From Oxytricha trifallax (Eukaryota > Ciliophora > Spirotrichea > Sporadotrichida > Oxytrichidae), in assembly GCA_000711775.1 (NCBI GenBank), contig ARYC01000261.1:1-64000 (forward strand): a DNA stretch of 64,000 bases, written 5' to 3'. The notes below the pieces were generated by a model, which saw nothing but the letters and a program-made list of their open reading frames with translations, did not search any database and had not been told where the DNA came from. A program made the position numbers and the translations under genes. Numbering within the stretch: the stretch's first letter is position 1; the number at the start of each line of letters is the position of its first letter. This document shows positions 22,047 to 34,904 of the stretch, piece after piece.

Positions 22047-22921
22047 TCATATCATCTATGTGTGATGAGCTGCTGTATTTCTCTAACTTATTAATATAAT
22101 ATGGAGGGGTGACATTTAATTTTTTCTCTCTATAAACTATACATAAATTTACAATACTAATTCCTATAATTAACCGATCATTTCTATAAAAAATTACCAC
22201 CTATTATTAATATCCTTTTATTTCCTTTTTCTCTTGGCAGTAGCCAACCCACCAATGATTCCTCCAATAAACTTTCCAAATAATTTCCTAAACCCCTTTC
22301 TCTTTGATAAAGTTTTTAAATCGGTTTTTGAGGAGGCTTGGAGTTTATTTGCATCTGAATAATTTTGAAAGTTTTCAGCTGTAAAGAAGTCTTCTGCATA
22401 TTTCTCTATATGCTATTCTTGTTCTTATTCATTATCATTTAATAGTAATTTTCCTAGATTTGCTATTAAATTTATGCTCTTTATATATAAATTAGGGAAT
22501 AAGTTATTGAATTATCATGTAGAAATACAATTTTCAAGACTGCTAGCGAGTGTTTCTTTTCGCATTGAATTTATTCCTGTGTAATTGAAGCCAGAAACAT
22601 CTCATCCTGTTTCCTATCTTCCTCTTCAAAATCCATTTCTGTGAAATTTTGTTAATCCTTAATATCTCTACTCCAATCTTCAATAACATCTTGAACAAAT
22701 ACTTGAACATCCCTTGAAACCTCCTAAGTCTTACTTTTTATTAATTAATTGCTATCGCATAGTGCATTATTTATTTGTTCATTATTTTGAGTATTTTTCT
22801 TAACAAAAGTTGTCCTTCGAGGCTCCTGAGAATTTTCAGGTTATTAAAAAACGTATAAATCTTCATTTACAAATATCTGATAACCTCTATCTAATAGACT
22901 ATTAAATGTAAGTTTTTCCAT
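22047..22921 (-). CDS. Small basic glycine-zipper protein
   Basis: Starts MEKLTFNS (start complement 22921). One IES of about 80 bp with pointer TAGCA (plus-strand TGCTA at 22461 and 22541) must be removed to give KKHSLANLGKLL in frame. The body is acidic and helical (QDVIEDWSRDIKD, EEEDRKQDEM). Near the C-terminus a basic-hydrophobic segment, RKLFGKFIGGIIGGLATAKR, looks like a shorter version of the glycine-zipper hairpins in the two genes upstream on the other strand. The first TGA is at 22049-22047, giving a Gln-rich tail. Function unknown; possibly a third member of the same membrane-remodelling set. Confidence 0.6.
22461..22545. other. IES with pointer TAGCA (minus strand)
   Basis: Plus-strand TGCTA at 22461-22465 and 22541-22545. 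Both copies sit in the same codon phase, so joining keeps the frame. Confidence 0.7.
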
Positions 22922-23878
22922 TTGTAATTATATGAACAGATTTTCTTTATATTAAACTGTTTCTTAATTCTATTGAATATCTTCAAGTTTATCAAAGATT
23001 TATCATAGTCCTGTTAAGTTTTACATTATTTCACTTTTTAATGAGTAATAGTCAAATCTTTTAGTAAAAAATTATATAGTATAGTTGAAAATTTATCGTT
23101 AAAGCATTTTTAATTTTATTCAATAAATTAAGGGGTCACTGAGAACACCTATAAAAACAGAAATTATAAGTTAAGTGTGATATATAATAAGGGGATTTTA
23201 AAAAAATTAAAATCAACTAGATAAAAGGTTAATTAAAATCTACTACAACTGTACTATGTTGAATTGGAAACCATTTCGCTTATATGATCCAGTTATTTCT
23301 CAAATTTAAATAACTCACTTTGTAAACATTGAAATTATTGGGATATCTCTGATTATTATGATATTTTTGATTCGATTTCTTAATCTATAATTTAAGGGGG
23401 AGTTCTTGAAGTTGTTTGTTAATCTGTACTATTTTCCATTTTACCTATCTGTCCAATATATTTGTTAAATTTATTACAAATTTAATTTGATTAATTTCTA
23501 TTCACATAAAGCTATCTGATTAATAAGAGGATATTATAATAAAATGGAATTTTATTAGATAATTTATTTAAACGATATGTAACCCCACAGAAAATAAATT
23601 TAAGTAAAATTAATATAGTATGTTATGTCTAACACACTTTATTCTTAGAATAAGAAGTGTTTAAAATTTAGGATCATAAATTGTTTAATTTTTCATTATA
23701 AATTATAAATAATGTGTTAATTTCTTATCTAAAAAATATGCCTTCTCTTGATTTCAGATTGTTGCTGATAAGAATATTTTATATCAAATAATAAGAAGGA
23801 AATCTATATTTTACCGTATATTTTAACTATCTTATTTTGAAGATATGTCTAAAAATATAAAATATTTTATTATTAAAG
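22922..23878. other. AT-rich stretch, no gene seen
   Basis: Nearly 1 kb without a coding signature on either strand. It separates the divergent minus-strand Gly-zipper gene and the plus-strand PH-START gene and may hold their 5' regions. Confidence 0.6.
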
Positions 23879-26815
23879 ATGAGTGGTCTCAATAACACGA
23901 GTACTAGCTAAGGCACCAATTAGGATTTGATGAATAGCATGAATCAATCAACTGCAGCTCAAATCATAAGAATAATCCTAATTCTATTGAATTGATAAAA
24001 TTTAAATATTTTATATGGGATTTACTGTAGTTTATTGTGTGATTTATTTCTGTAATTTAAAAATTAATAATCCAAGGCAATGTGATATTGAAAAGAAAGT
24101 CTCTGTATGTGAAGAGATTTGCCAAAGTAGAAAATCACATTTTCCAATACAAGAAAGATCCAAGTAAGTAATTAGTTAGAACGTCATTATTTTATTCACG
24201 TCATTTGTACAAATAATGTTATGTTTGGCAATCTTTTAATATATTTTTACTTTAGAGGATTCTAAGATAAGAGCACATTTTTATTAGTATTTTATAAAAC
24301 ACATTTACAATTTATGAAATATAACTTCATAATTTTCACAACTTGACTTGAGATTGGCAAAAGTTAAGAAAAGCCAGAGATAGACTTAGGAAGCCAATTA
24401 CATATAGATAAGTTTGAATAAAGATGCAATATTGATAGCATTTGAAGACCCCAATGAGTTTGATAGATGGTGTAATTGCATTGAGTTCAATCATAATTTT
24501 ATTTTTAATTACTCCTCCACAAATTTATTGGATTTTCTTAATTCCAGATTTTATTGTAAAAGTAGTAAATTTTTTTCATCAGGTTTAATAGTAACCTTTT
24601 ATATAAAATAGTAAATAAGAGGCTTTAAGTAAGTTAATAGCAAAATTAAATGCAGAAGTATTAATTAAAAATAAAGAGAATCAAATCTAAATAGTTAAAT
24701 CTATGTAATTTTCTTTGCTGAAATATTATAATCAAAAGACTGATGAGCAGTAGAGGGATTTTGAAAGATTGAGATCTTAATAGAGTATGACGCCATCCTC
24801 AAATGAAGGCAGACCTTACTTGGGAAATCAGCAATAATAGTAAATGTTTGATACTGAAGGAAACTAGAGTGAGATGAATAGACTTAACACTACTAGCAGA
24901 GCGAAAACTATTAAAGCAGAAAAAGTTGCCACTAGATTCACGAAAGATTCGCTTAATGAAAATGATCTCAAATAAGCCAAATAGAGGTATATACAGTGAT
25001 AAAAATGAACTTGTTTTCTAATATTATAATCATTAAATGATTTCAAACAACACAAAAAAATAGAAATAAATGTTTTAATAGAGGTTAAGTGAGTCTAACT
25101 CCAAGAATTGGGTATTAATTAATGGAAAAGAAGGCAGTTTAATATATGCTGATAAACGGGTGGAGACCTCCTCCTAAAAATTAATACTAGAAGATTTGAA
25201 AAATACCGAAATCTTGAGAGAGAAATTGAATTTCAAGAGCAAAACATAAGTTTTAATATATGTATTAGATTCGTACAATGCAATAGATTTATTTCTAATT
25301 ACCAGTGAAATATTATTAAAATTTATTACGCATAAGTGCTGATTTTACTGATTGTATTCGCACTGATAATAAGCTTAGACTTCCTGTAAAACCTCAATTT
25401 AAATCCAAATTTGCTCATAATCACTAAACTAGTTTTGGGGGTGTCCGCAATCGGTATTTTGGGCATATAATTGACCAGTTCTTCAAAGCATGACAGAAAG
25501 TAACTAATTAAGCAACTCACTGAATCATTCAATGTAAAGTCTGATAATTGATATAAGCAATAAAGGTAGAATATAAGTTATTATTAAATATTTGATAAAG
25601 TCTGTGTCATACGTCATTGCATCACCTGATGAGGTAGCAAATGCACTCACAGATGAGAAAATGAGATAATTATGGGATCCAAGCTTGAAAAGCATTGAGA
25701 AAACTGGAGAAAATAATTATAAGTTGATTTATACAAGCGCCGATCAATCTTTTATGAATTATATTAATTGATTGTCTCTGAATCTAATTGATGATTTAAA
25801 TTATTTTTATTAATAATGTTAAAATAATTAATAATTTGAATCTCAAGTACTGAGTGAATCTATATCTTTCAGCTTTGTACAAGATATCGCTACTCAATCA
25901 TATTTCATTCAAGAAAAAATTAATGGAGGCACTCATTCACAATTTTTTATTTTATATATAATTATGTTTTATTTCTTTCTAATTGATTTCATCTTCCCTT
26001 TCTTCTATTTTTATATTTATAAATTACAGGTACTATGAATTGTAATAAGTCTAAAACAGACCATACTTCCTGAGAGTGATTTTTCACGCTCAAATCACAC
26101 CTCAAATGTTTGCAATTAGAGGGAAGGACTCCTACAGAGCAGTGAACTTTATGAGAAACTGGATTAGTCAGAGCAATAGAAGCCAGCCTATGCAGTTGGT
26201 TTTCACTAAGAATGAGGATAATCCACATTTTTGTATTAATTGTAAACATGTATTTACTTGGAATAAAATATATAAGGTCAGTTAATTGATTAAATTAGAA
26301 ATTTATCATGAAAAAGAAGAGTCTCGTTTCACAATAAGTTAAATGCAAATTAAAACCATTATAAATTTATGTAATTTGCTGAATGTGAATGAAATCTTCG
26401 CTAGTTTGAGAGATTCAGCATTTAATTAGTACCTTGAAGGTGACGATGACTCAGACCTTGAAGACGAGGGAGATATTGTGATATCTAATGATAATAATCT
26501 TAATGAGAGTGCCATGCTAAAATCTTAATAAAAATCAAATGAATCTATACCAGAAGAAAGAAAGAGTTAGTATTGCTATTTTAAAATCTAAAAATCATAT
26601 AGGTTTTAAATAAGATAAATGACATTAATAATTCATCAGGTTCAAATTAATAATGACAAAAATAAGTATATAGCTTAATAAAGTTTTTATTATAAATTTT
26701 CAATAGCCCTCAGCTCGCCCATCAGAGAAAATCCTAATAGATACTTCAGTAAAGAAGGGATGGAGTAATGATGATTATTCCCATGAAATTATAGCAGATG
26801 GCAAACTTTAATCAA
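23879..26815 (+). CDS. PH + START-domain lipid-binding protein, MDS/IES-split
   Basis: Starts MSGLNNTS at 23879. The PH domain begins GNVILKRKSLYVKRF (about 24085) and ends with the invariant Trp in EFDRWCN (about 24465). A Gln-rich linker follows (24625-24990). A START-like segment NSKNWVLINGKEGS (25100) leads to SYVIASPDEVANAL and LWDPSLKSIEK (25615-25700). Then comes FVQDIATQSYF (25875), a segment ending MRNWISQSN (26070-26250), and an acidic tail (EGDDDSDLEDEGD, 26430). PH and START domains bind phosphoinositides and lipids; PH-START proteins include ceramide-transfer CERT and plant EDR2. Which subfamily is unresolved. The 3' end is uncertain; candidate last segment KGWSNDDYSHE at 26760. 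Confidence 0.65.
23971..24073. other. IES with pointer AATAATCC
   Basis: Direct repeats at 23971-23978 and 24066-24073. Removing 95 bp joins QIIRIIQGNVI in frame at the start of the PH domain. Confidence 0.8.
24980..25085. other. IES with pointer AATAGAGGT
   Basis: Direct repeats at 24980-24988 and 25077-25085. Removing 97 bp joins KQAKQRLSESNS in frame. Confidence 0.85.
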
Positions 26816-27024
26816 ATATTACATATTTTTACTACATTTTACAAAGATTATACCAATCATTTCATATACATATAATATCAAATTAGTTATTAAAAATAAA
26901 CAACTTGTATAAGTACTAAGTGTCTAAAACTGGGAGGAAAGAATCGAGACTGGCAGATACAAACAGCAAAACATTTGTAAGTAGTTTCGTAGTGTTTAAT
27001 AATATTAATATAGAATACCTTCGC

Positions 27025-27800
27025 ATGGCCCTGGCTAAGTTCGATGACTATGAGAGACAGATCACTCTAGCAGAGTGGAAGAGTTTAGTTGAAGATAAAA
27101 AGGAGGGACTTAACATTTGGCAAAGAACCAATTCAAATGGTTTGAAATGTATGAAAGCTGTGGCTGTCATCGAGAGAAGCCCTTTATAGTGTATTATTTC
27201 TAATAAAGATTATACCTCCATCTTTTTCAAATTTAAAATAAAAGCCCAGAGCAAATCATTAAAGTCATAGGTGACTCTAAATACAGAAACGATTACGATC
27301 CAGTTTACGATTACAGCACTTTCCTTGAGAAAGTTGCAGATTAAACTTTCATTGTGTACCAGAAAACTAAGAAAGTTGCAGTTGTATCTTCTCGTGACTT
27401 CGTGTTCTGCTTACATATTAACAAGATGCCAGATGGAACTATCTACGCACTTGTCTTCTCACTTGATAGAGACGATATGAAGCCACCTGAAAAAGGCACT
27501 GTTAGAGGTTGGTTGTAACTTGGTGGATGGAAACTCCAGCCTATGCCATCATAAAAATAGATTTATCTTGAAATTTGTCATGAGTTTATGCTATTTGATT
27601 AATCAAGAATTATTTCATTCTATGATGATTATTGATTAATGCCAGACAATCCAAACAAGACCCTAGCTACTTATCAAACTGAAATAGACATGAAGGGCAG
27701 CATTCCAGGCTTCGTAATGACACAAGCCAATAAAGATATCGGCTATCAAATAGTTAAGCTGAGAAAGACCGTTGAGAAATATCTGAGAGAGAACCCTTGA
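27025..27800 (+). CDS. START-domain protein
   Basis: From MALAKFDD at 27025 to TGA 27798, with two IESs removed (27177-27241 and 27543-27638). The product is almost only a START domain: EWKSLVEDKKEG near the N-terminus, SPEQIIKVIGDSK, then the conserved SSRDFVFCLH strand and GWLQLGGWKL, and a C-terminal helix LRKTVEKYLREN. START domains carry lipids or sterols in a hydrophobic groove. Upstream sequence is open in the same frame from about 26914 (YQVSKTGRKES), so the true start may be earlier. It lies directly downstream of the PH-START gene in the same orientation, perhaps a partial duplication. Confidence 0.82.
27177..27247. other. IES with pointer AAGCCC
   Basis: Direct repeats at 27177-27182 and 27242-27247. 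Removing 65 bp gives IERSPEQIIKV in frame. Confidence 0.85.
27543..27644. other. IES with pointer ATGCCA
   Basis: Direct repeats at 27543-27548 and 27639-27644. Removing 96 bp gives LQPMPDNPNK in frame. Confidence 0.85.
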
Positions 27801-28363
27801 TCAGGAATAGTCAAATCGGCTATATGTTAATATCCGCAATTAACTAAATAAAAAAGGAGGTTTACTGATATAGATTAAGGGAAAATTCTTATTTATTATT
27901 TAGAGATAAATTCAATAAATTAAACTAAAAAACTTAGAATTACTTAACTTAAAATAAAGCAATCAATAAGGGTAATGAAAGAAATTAAAAAATTTATATC
28001 TTAAAAATATAAAAAGATATATAATATTATATTAGAAAATAAATTATGATCCGCAAATAAAAAAAATCATTAAAACTAATGCCTTATTGTCACTCAAAAA
28101 AGTTTTGGACTCTAATGATGATAATAATGATTACTTAAATTTTGAATGATGCTGTCTTGAGTTAAGAATAAACAAGTATTATTATTTTTGAATTTATTTA
28201 TTTTATTAGCAATATTGATAGAATCTAGAAAAATAAGACTAATTTGTTTGGAAAACAAGATCATAAGCTAAGATTTTCAGGCTAATCTTTAAATATAAAT
28301 TACTAAGCTTTTCAACTCATTTTTTTTATCTTTAATTTTTTAAAATCTAGTAATAGCCTCAAT
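27801..28363. other. AT-rich intergenic stretch, no gene seen
   Basis: Homopolymeric A and T runs only. It ends at the ATG of the large membrane-protein gene. Confidence 0.55.
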
Positions 28364-31300
28364 ATGACAACGTAACATAAAAAACCTGTAACCACTCCAT
28401 AGCCAGTAAATTTATAAATTTAAGAGAAAGCTTTGCCTCCTACTCCTATATCTTTGCGAGATCTTTCATAAACAGTTAATGGTGGTGACTTTGGATTCCC
28501 TCAGTTTTTCTTTTCTGAAACTACAACTTCGATTGTGAGATCTGTTCAATCTTTTTACAAGACTGACCCTACACTACCCTATGGATTAATGATTAATGGA
28601 GCGTCATATTCTGAGGGTGCAATTGCTGCAACATTGATTGCATAGCCTTTCTTTATGATTATGAACAATTTGCATATTTTATTTAAATTTAATGACTTAG
28701 AAAAATGAAGAATTACTCATAGTAAAGAGTTTGAGGTCCTTAAACCCTTACCTACTATAAAATTCAAAATGAATTGTATTATAATATTTAAACAATGACT
28801 ATAACATTGAAATAGCTAGAACATATACAGATTTCGCTGAAATCTTAATTTGCAAATAAACATCAGATATGAACTTTTATATTTACTGTTTAGCTCTAAT
28901 AGATGGTAATATCTCCTCCTCAATATAAGGTGGATTTATAAAGCTTAATAGAACAACTGGAAATTTAGAATAAATGGTCAGAGTAGTGGATGGAATTAAT
29001 GGGATACTTGATACTGGAAGTCCGTTTGGCTATGATTTTCATATAGGCAAAGACAATGCCAAGCTATACGCCATCCTCAATAAGCTTAAATTATAAGTTT
29101 TAAATTCCAATTCAACTCACTCTATTATTTCTTAATTAACTTTACCTTGATGCTTTTGGAGATATGATTCTATATTTTAATTAATTTCCCAAGTTTATCA
29201 TTACTTAATCAGAGTAAATGCAACTCATTGCTGCTGTTGTAATTTAAATAAGTATAGTTTTTATAAGAAATTAATCTTTAAATGATTAAAAAGATTTTAT
29301 TGAACAATCGACTCAAGTTCAGGTTCAGCATTTCAATCAATTAAAGCTTACTCTTTTGGGGATGTAGGGTTGCAAGGTATGATAGCTGGCTTTACAATCG
29401 CCCAAGGCAATGATGATTAAAAAAATTAAAATTATTGCTTTTAAAATTGTAGGAATTTTCTTTATCTAAACTTTAGTTCTTTTACTTGATAATAAAAAAA
29501 TATAGAAAATGTCAAAACTAATATGATTTTTTGCTAATGATTTCATCTATATAGGGGGATCAGCTTATAATTAAACATAAACTAAAACATTTCCAGTTAT
29601 AGCAAAATTCGATCAAAATGATTTAACTAATGAGCCTACTAACACCTAGTACAAATAAATAACCCGAGATATCTGCATACGAAATTTTTATTTATTTACT
29701 CTTGATCACAACTAAATTTAAATTATTTAATTAGTGCGAGAACATTGTTAGTGAATGGTATACCAATGGAGCAGGAGTGTCAGCTATGACTTATTATTCA
29801 GTTTGGAATTCAATGATTGCATTTATTTCACCATATTCAAGCTCAAGAAGATACACTGATACTGTTTACATCATAGAGCATCCTTTTAATATAGGTACTA
29901 GGAGGTATATGTTTTCTGTTCTTACAGCTGAAATATTAAAACGTTTATCAAAATATGATACTCCCCTATAAACCTATTATAAATTTAGTCGTTTTAAAGG
30001 ATTATTGCTATTAATAATTTAATATGGGTAGCTTAAGTAAGGGAAGACACATATAGCAATCGATTGGTGGGATTAATGGATATTTATGAATCTACAGATT
30101 ACCAAAGGGCTATTTTTAAATTTGCTTCAGATTTAAGTTCTGTTGATCTACATAAGATAACTTTAGGTAATCTCGGTGTTCACAAAAGTATTAATTTGTG
30201 TATTTGAAACTTTTTTATGCTAAAATTATAAAATGTGTGATTCATATTTTTATAATATTTAGATTACTTACATGACAATAGTTGGCTCAACAATATTTCA
30301 CACTGGCGTCTATTAATACGATACTAGTAATTCAAACTATGCAGGCTACATCGACAGAGTCTAGTCAAACTTTTTTCATGGCAGTGAATTACCAATTATT
30401 CTACAAAGAACTGAACCAGTAATCTTAAATAATGATGTCTATCCTGCATCTAACAACATAAAAGCTTTATAAATTATTCTTAGAGAAAATATTGAGATAT
30501 TGAAAAAAAGTAAAAACATATCATTAATTTAAAAATAAGCTTAGATATTAGGCATGAGTTTATCTGAAATTACATTATTTAGTTCAGAATTTTTAACAGA
30601 TGTGCATTCATTGAATAATTACATCAGAGATAATAATATAGCAATAAATACAACGACATTGCCTCCATTGAAATCCAAGCTATAAATAGTTAGTGATAAA
30701 AATAGTGAAATAAACTATGTCAAGGGCCAAACTTAAATTGATGTTATTGTGTGATTTTGTTGATAATTATATAATTGATTGTTTATGAATAAATTCATTT
30801 CTTACAATACTTTCACTTCTTCGTTTTCATATTGCGATGTGACAACATGCTTTCCATTGACTCCAACAGTCACTTACACAATAACCTCAATACCTTCCCT
30901 AGGTAGCTATTCCTCTCTACCTCTCTACTTAGACTCTACGAATTCTCAACTTCAAATCTACTCAGCCACATCAAGTAGTATAATCTCAGAAGGAACTTAC
31001 TATTTATGTATTTAAGGCTAAGATAGTACTACGAAAGCCTCAGCTTTTTATACATTAACGCTTTATGTTTTTGAAGATTCAAGTAGTATAGTAGTGACAC
31101 CTTCAAATGTTGAAATTACAGCAGATAGTGAGATAAATAGTGCTGGTACTACAAGCGGGGGATTATTCTCTGAGATTGTTGATTAATCTAATACTGAACC
31201 ATATATCAATAAGACTATTTATCCAATATACAGATATTGGATACTATTTATAAAGCATTACAATCAATTTTTAAAATTAAATTTTATATAAATTAGTCTG

Positions 31301-34300
31301 AATGACTGATATAATTATTCTAAGAGATTAAAGTTACGTTGGTACTTATTTTGTACCATAAGATGATCAAGGTAATGCTTTTAACATTACTTTTTTAATA
31401 AAGTATTCAAATGGATCCTCTGTGAAAAATCTAAGTAGCTGGGTTACTTATTCGTCTTCTAATAATATATTGGTAATTTCACCCTATAATGTATCAAATG
31501 TTGGAAACTATGATAAATATAATATTACAGGAAATTAGTGTATCAAGTGATTCTATTTAAATGTAATATTTTGATTTAAACCTTAAAAATAATTATACAC
31601 TGGCATGATTAAACTCTAAGAAACAAGCACAAGTGACTTTTACTCATAAACCTATACTTTCAATGTTAAAATTCTTCCAACTTCAGCGGACCTTAAACCT
31701 ACTTTAAACACCACTAATTCCACAAATACATCCACTTCATAAAATTAAACCTAAATTGATGAAAAAATACTCTCAGATCCCATCCTCAAAGAACTCTATG
31801 AAATAGATACAAACGAAGCTACAGGAAAATAAAGTGTAAGAAGTCTCTCTATGTAAATTAAATCAGTTAGTAATAAAGGCAAAGTAACAATCTATTTCAC
31901 TCAAAATTGTCAATTAATCAATGATTTGTCATTATTCAAGAAGGATAAAGTGTTTGAGGTGAAGTTAATTACTAACTTAGATTAGCTATAAGCTTCAAAT
32001 TAGTCTACAGGGCTAGGTTAAATATCTGGGAGGAGAAATTTGATTGATAAAAATAGTGAAAGATTATTAGATATTGGAAATAATGAAGCTGTTTAAAGCG
32101 GAGAAGGGGGCTTAGACTGGAATGTTAAGAGTATGACATAAAATAGTTTGTAGATTTAATTGTATTCTGCGAAAAAGACAACCAATACAAAGGTAAGATA
32201 CAAAATATTTATTTAATAAAAAAACTTTATACTAGGATAGATACTTTGTTAGTATTGTTCAAATAGAAGATTATTTAAATCAAATGATTGAGTATAAATA
32301 CTTTTATGATAAATTAATCAATATCAAGTTGGCTAAGCAGAATTACTTCAAGTCAACTAATAAAAAGCTGATGAAAACAGATTCAATTAACATGATTTAA
32401 AGAATAAGAATGTCTACTCTGGAATCTAATTCGACTACTACCAATTCCTAAATCACTACTTCTACTGCTCTATCTCAAGCTACTAAAGCTATAACCCAAT
32501 TTGAGTTGTATTTAAAATAGTCTATCATTGTAATATATTTTTATTTTCTAATACAGCAGCTGCAGCAACAGGTGCAGTGATAGCAATCCAAATAGTAATG
32601 GGGGGCAGTTTGACCTACCTCTTTTCAATGATAAACACAATTCAAATCCTCACTCTGCTACCTCTACAGAATTTAATAATGCCTGACTTTCTACAGGAGT
32701 TCTTTATTCTAATGAACTCTTTCAACTTCCAAATATTTGATTTCTAGCTGGCGGATAGAATATTAGATCTACGCAGGAGTATAGAGCCATTTAATAACGC
32801 TTTTGAAGATGCGGGCTATGAAACATCCAATGTTTTGATTAATGCTTCTGACATATTTGTATTTGTTGTTTAGGGACTTATTGTGGCTTTTGTTTCATAT
32901 TTGTTTTATAGATTCTCTAAGAATTAAATGTAAGTTAGACTTTAATGAGTTTTACTAAATAATTATTGAATTTTAGAATAAAAGACTACTTTTTGGAGAT
33001 ACTCTAAACTTAATTATAAACAAACATAAAATGAATACCCTGTATATCTTTATATGAATTTTATTTATCTTAATATTATATCTATGTTTTATTTAAGTTT
33101 AAGGCTTTTAATACAACGGAATAATAAGATTTATCCTGGAATCATTTTTAATAGTATTTAAAGCTCCTTGATTAATTTACTAAGATATGATTTATCTACT
33201 CAATCAGAATTAGCTTCACTTGTAATCGCGCTCTTATTAATTTTGCTCTATGCTTTGTTAATAATTATTATTATTATAATTAAAGTAATGTAATAAAGAG
33301 CGAAATATAAATTTGGAATGAAAATTTATAAATACATACATTAAAAGATAGCTGTAATATTTCCGATATGGATGTCTAGCTAAGTATTTAAAGATAAAAA
33401 TACAAGAGAAGATCCTCTACATTTGAGAAAGTATGGTGGTGCTTATGAAAATTTAACTATTTAGTATTATTATTAATATGGGAAAGATATATGCTAAATA
33501 TGTTAAATTTCAAGGATGATAGCCAAAGCAGATTATTTGAATTTCTATTCATCGCAAGAAGACTAATAGTAGTGTTGTCTGTGCTATTCTTAGAAAAATT
33601 TCCAATGATGTAGTGGATTATTTACAATTATTTCTCTCTTGCAGTAAGTTATTAATTTCAAATGATTGTGGATGTTACTTTGTTGAAGCATTTTAATAAA
33701 AAATACACTAATTAAATATTGGATTATAGATGACTGTGTATGTTCTTCAAGTAAGACCTTTTAAGGAGAGAAATTTGAATATATAAGAGGCTCTAAATCA
33801 GTTGTCTGTATCTGTCATAGGTATTTATTATAACATTTTTATTCAGATTTATAAAATATTTTGTTAAAAAAACTGTATTTTATACCATTTACATTTTTTT
33901 AAAGAATAATAAAAAGGTTTTTGTTCACTATTCCTCACAGATTATTTCTATGAGTTTAATTATAATAATTTAAATAATTTCATATTCTAATACACTAATA
34001 AATATAATTATGAAGAAGACAAAGCTATATTGTCAGGATGGATTATAATTGGGGGATTTGTAATAAACCCCAAAAAGTCTATAAGTTAAATAAAAAAATA
34101 TATTATAAATTTATAAAAATAAATATTTTCATGCGCAGAATAATTCTAATTTAGAAATTAAAAAAACAGATTGATCTTGGAATTAAAGCATTAATTTTTA
34201 TTCTTTTTTTTAATTATAAATTATTATACTTATAATAATTATTTAATAATTTACAATCTATCTTATTCTGATATTGAAATTATGAATTCATTAATAAATT

Positions 34301-34739
34301 AATAAAAATTATAGAATTTATGTTCGAAAAAATATAATCAATAATTATGAATAATTTTGATACAGAGAGTTTAAACGCAATAATTAATTGGATATTTCTT
34401 GCTCTCGAAAAGATTGTCATCCTCAGACAAAATTTAAAATATAAATAAATCAGGCATAGAAATTGTTGTAATTATTTTAAATTATTAAATTGGAATAAAA
34501 GGAAGGAGATATGGGCTAGAGTTAAACAATTCCTAAAACAAATATTATCTTAAAATAACGATTAATTATAAGATCAAGATTCTAAGCAATATCATGATAA
34601 ACTTCCAAATGATATTAAAAAATATGAATAATTTATGAATTAAAAAAGTTTATTATCATTAAATTTTAATTAAGTTACTAGTTATTCATAGTTATAAAGC
34701 TACATAATTTTCTATAAGTTCGCATTGAATTTATTTTGA
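28364..34739 (+). CDS. Large repeat-rich membrane protein, paralogue 1
   Basis: Starts MTTQHKKPVT at 28364 and ends near TGA 34737. About a dozen AT-rich IESs interrupt it. The N-terminal part has RDLSQTVNGGDFGFPQFF and blade-like repeats ending in GGSAYNQT or GYIDRV motifs, suggestive of a beta-propeller. A Ser/Thr-rich beta region follows (30780-31900, with FSYCDVTTC). The C-terminal third is membrane: AAAATGAVIAIQIVMGGSLT, then LTYLFSMINTIQILTLLPL, MPDFLQEFF, FVVQGLIVAFVSYLF and later LSGWIIIGGFVI. The tail is Gln/Lys-rich. Probably a surface or vacuolar membrane protein with an extracellular sensor or adhesion part; no named family recognised. It is the reference for reading the split paralogue 36375-53264. 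Confidence 0.7.
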
Positions 34740-34904
34740 ACATATTTATGTATTTCTTATATTTAGTTGTCTAATTATTATTAACAAGGCATTTACAACG
34801 ATCATAAACTAAAAAAAATGAAACTTATTTCATTTAAAATAATCCAATTCTAATTTTGCTATTTGAATAGTATCATAACCAATCAAAACTTATACAACAA
34901 CAAC

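Noticed and set aside
25326..25532. Minus-strand 68-residue ORF
   Set aside because: Falls inside the plus-strand PH-START gene region, has no ciliate-type context, and the plus strand gives coding-like text there.
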